Assembly (NCBI GenBank): GCA_934307335.1
Contig: CAKRCL010000069.1
Span: forward strand, 1 to 6,047
Direction: 5' to 3'
DNA from: an uncultured Dorea sp.
GTDB lineage: Bacteria; Bacillota; Clostridia; Lachnospirales; Lachnospiraceae
DNA length: 6,047 nucleotides
Part shown: positions 5,602-6,047 of the stretch, in pieces
Position numbering within the stretch: position 1 is the stretch's first letter
Layout: each line of letters opens with the position of its first letter
Position numbers and translations under genes: made by a program
Notes under the pieces: generated by a model
Told to the model about the DNA's origin: nothing
Database searches by the model: none
What the model saw: the letters and a program-made list of their open reading frames with translations, nothing else

Positions 5602-5676
5602 TTTTTCCATTAGCTTCCAAATTGAACTTAATGAGCATAACTCTTATGGACTATTTTTATTGAAATGCATACACAT

Positions 5677-5703
5677 AAAAAAACACACTCTATTGAGATG
5701 TGT
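5677..5703 (-). terminator. Minus-strand terminator with no visible gene upstream
   Basis: Read on the minus strand: ACACA, a bulged T, CTC, loop AATA, GAG, TGTGT, then seven T (5683-5677). This gives an 8-bp stem with one bulge and a good T-run, oriented to stop transcription coming from beyond 5705. No ORF of note reads into it within the window, so it may end a small RNA or a transcript entering from outside. Confidence 0.6.
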
Positions 5704-5704
5704 G

Positions 5705-6047
5705 CTTTACAATAAAACTTTAGAAATTTAGTCAAGGTAGTGCACTTTATAGTATGGCGATTGAATGACGTGGTTGGTCACATGACGTGCACATATTCAT
5801 TCAGTTATAGCACTTTATTCGCACATCAATTATGGACTTTCAGATTGCACGTTATCATAAAGTGCAATCTAGGAATAATGTGCAATCTTAAATATAGTGC
5901 ACTTTATTCCGAATCCAAAGCATTTAAGCCATTCTTTTACATTTTTAAAAAGTGCAATTGAATTTTACTTTAAGTAAAAAAAAATAAATGCGCTACAATA
6001 AGAAAAAAATAAGTTAAAAAAATTTTGGTCAGTTGGAAAAGTAAATT
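5705..6047. other. Gene-free AT-rich spacer at the right edge
   Basis: No frame here has a ribosome site plus plausible protein. The stretch holds the repeat cluster at 5736-5960, a perfect 17-bp palindrome TTTTACTT-T-AAGTAAAA at 5963-5979 without a T-run on either side (more operator- than terminator-like), and on the plus strand a possible -10 TACAAT at 5994-5999 with no convincing -35. A plus-strand gene beginning beyond 6047 would explain these as its control region. Confidence 0.5.
5736..5960. repeat. Cluster of seven AAAGTGCA-type repeats in both orientations
   Basis: Related copies of about 14 bp: minus ATAAAGTGCACTA (5750-5738); minus AATAAAGTGCTATA (5819-5806); a 29-bp palindrome at 5842-5870, symmetric about 5856 with one mismatched pair, made of AGATTGCAC and GTGCAATCT arms; plus AATAATGTGCAATCT (5874-5888); minus GAATAAAGTGCACTATA (5909-5893); plus AAAAAGTGCAATTG (5947-5960). 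Counting both palindrome arms gives seven copies in about 220 bp. Two subtypes end in GCAATCT or GCACTATA. GTGCAC also occurs at 5787-5792. The function is unknown; multiple binding sites for one protein are likely. Confidence 0.6.

Noticed and set aside
5528..5961. Two plus-strand frames (5528-5731 and 5740-5961)
   Set aside because: They begin at GTG codons without ribosome sites, overlap the regulator promoter operators and the repeat cluster, and encode low-complexity sequence without recognisable features.
5963..5979. 17-bp palindrome as a terminator
   Set aside because: The stem is all A/T apart from one C-G pair per arm and is not followed by a clean T-run in the right place on either strand; more likely an operator or chance AT palindrome.

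Overview
The window looks like a low-GC Gram-positive genome, most likely a gut-type member of the Clostridia (Lachnospiraceae-like). The grounds are the AT-rich spacers, strong AAGGAGG-type ribosome binding sites, clostridial-phage-style lysis proteins and a Cro/C1-type repressor. Assignment below class level is a guess. There are no rRNA, tRNA, CRISPR or transposase genes.

Layout, left to right. (1) 22-588 (+) encodes a small two-helix membrane protein with a YcxB-like C-terminal domain. (2) A strong hairpin terminator at 598-643 lies between this gene and the next, which converge. (3) 3876-679 (-) encodes a 1065-residue modular protein. It has an N-terminal NlpC/P60-type cysteine peptidase/amidase domain, about eight bacterial SH3 domains (six regular, period about 79 residues), a Cys/His-rich zinc-ribbon-like linker, a beta-rich domain and a C-terminal hydrophobic helical hairpin. 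(4) 4359-3967 (-) encodes a phage/TcdE-type holin (holin_4 family) that lacks the usual first membrane segment. (5) 5005-4367 (-) encodes a SleB-like cell-wall hydrolase with a C-terminal SH3 domain resembling those of the large protein. (6) 5057-5215 holds the operon's control region: an extended -10 promoter with no good -35, a LexA-like half-palindrome in the spacer, two 22-bp direct repeats just upstream, and a 5' leader with a hairpin-looped Shine-Dalgarno and a 10-codon ORF. (7) 5216-5267 is a bidirectional terminator. (8) 5501-5274 (-) encodes a 75-residue XRE-family regulator with a near-consensus promoter carrying three GAAC-N4-GTTC-like operators. (9) 5677-6047 holds no convincing gene. 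It contains a minus-strand terminator and a cluster of seven AAAGTGCA-type repeats.

My reading (inference): hydrolase, holin and large SH3 protein form one minus-strand operon that resembles a phage lysis cassette but ends in a large wall-targeted protein with a pore-former-like tail and no signal peptide. The convergent membrane protein sits where pore-forming colicins keep their immunity gene. The whole looks like a DNA-damage-inducible, holin-released bacteriocin system: the hydrolase and holin free the protein, the SH3 array docks on target peptidoglycan, the NlpC/P60 domain cuts it, and the C-terminus attacks the membrane. The SOS-box-like operators fit this. A remnant prophage lysis module is the main alternative, but no phage structural genes are visible here.
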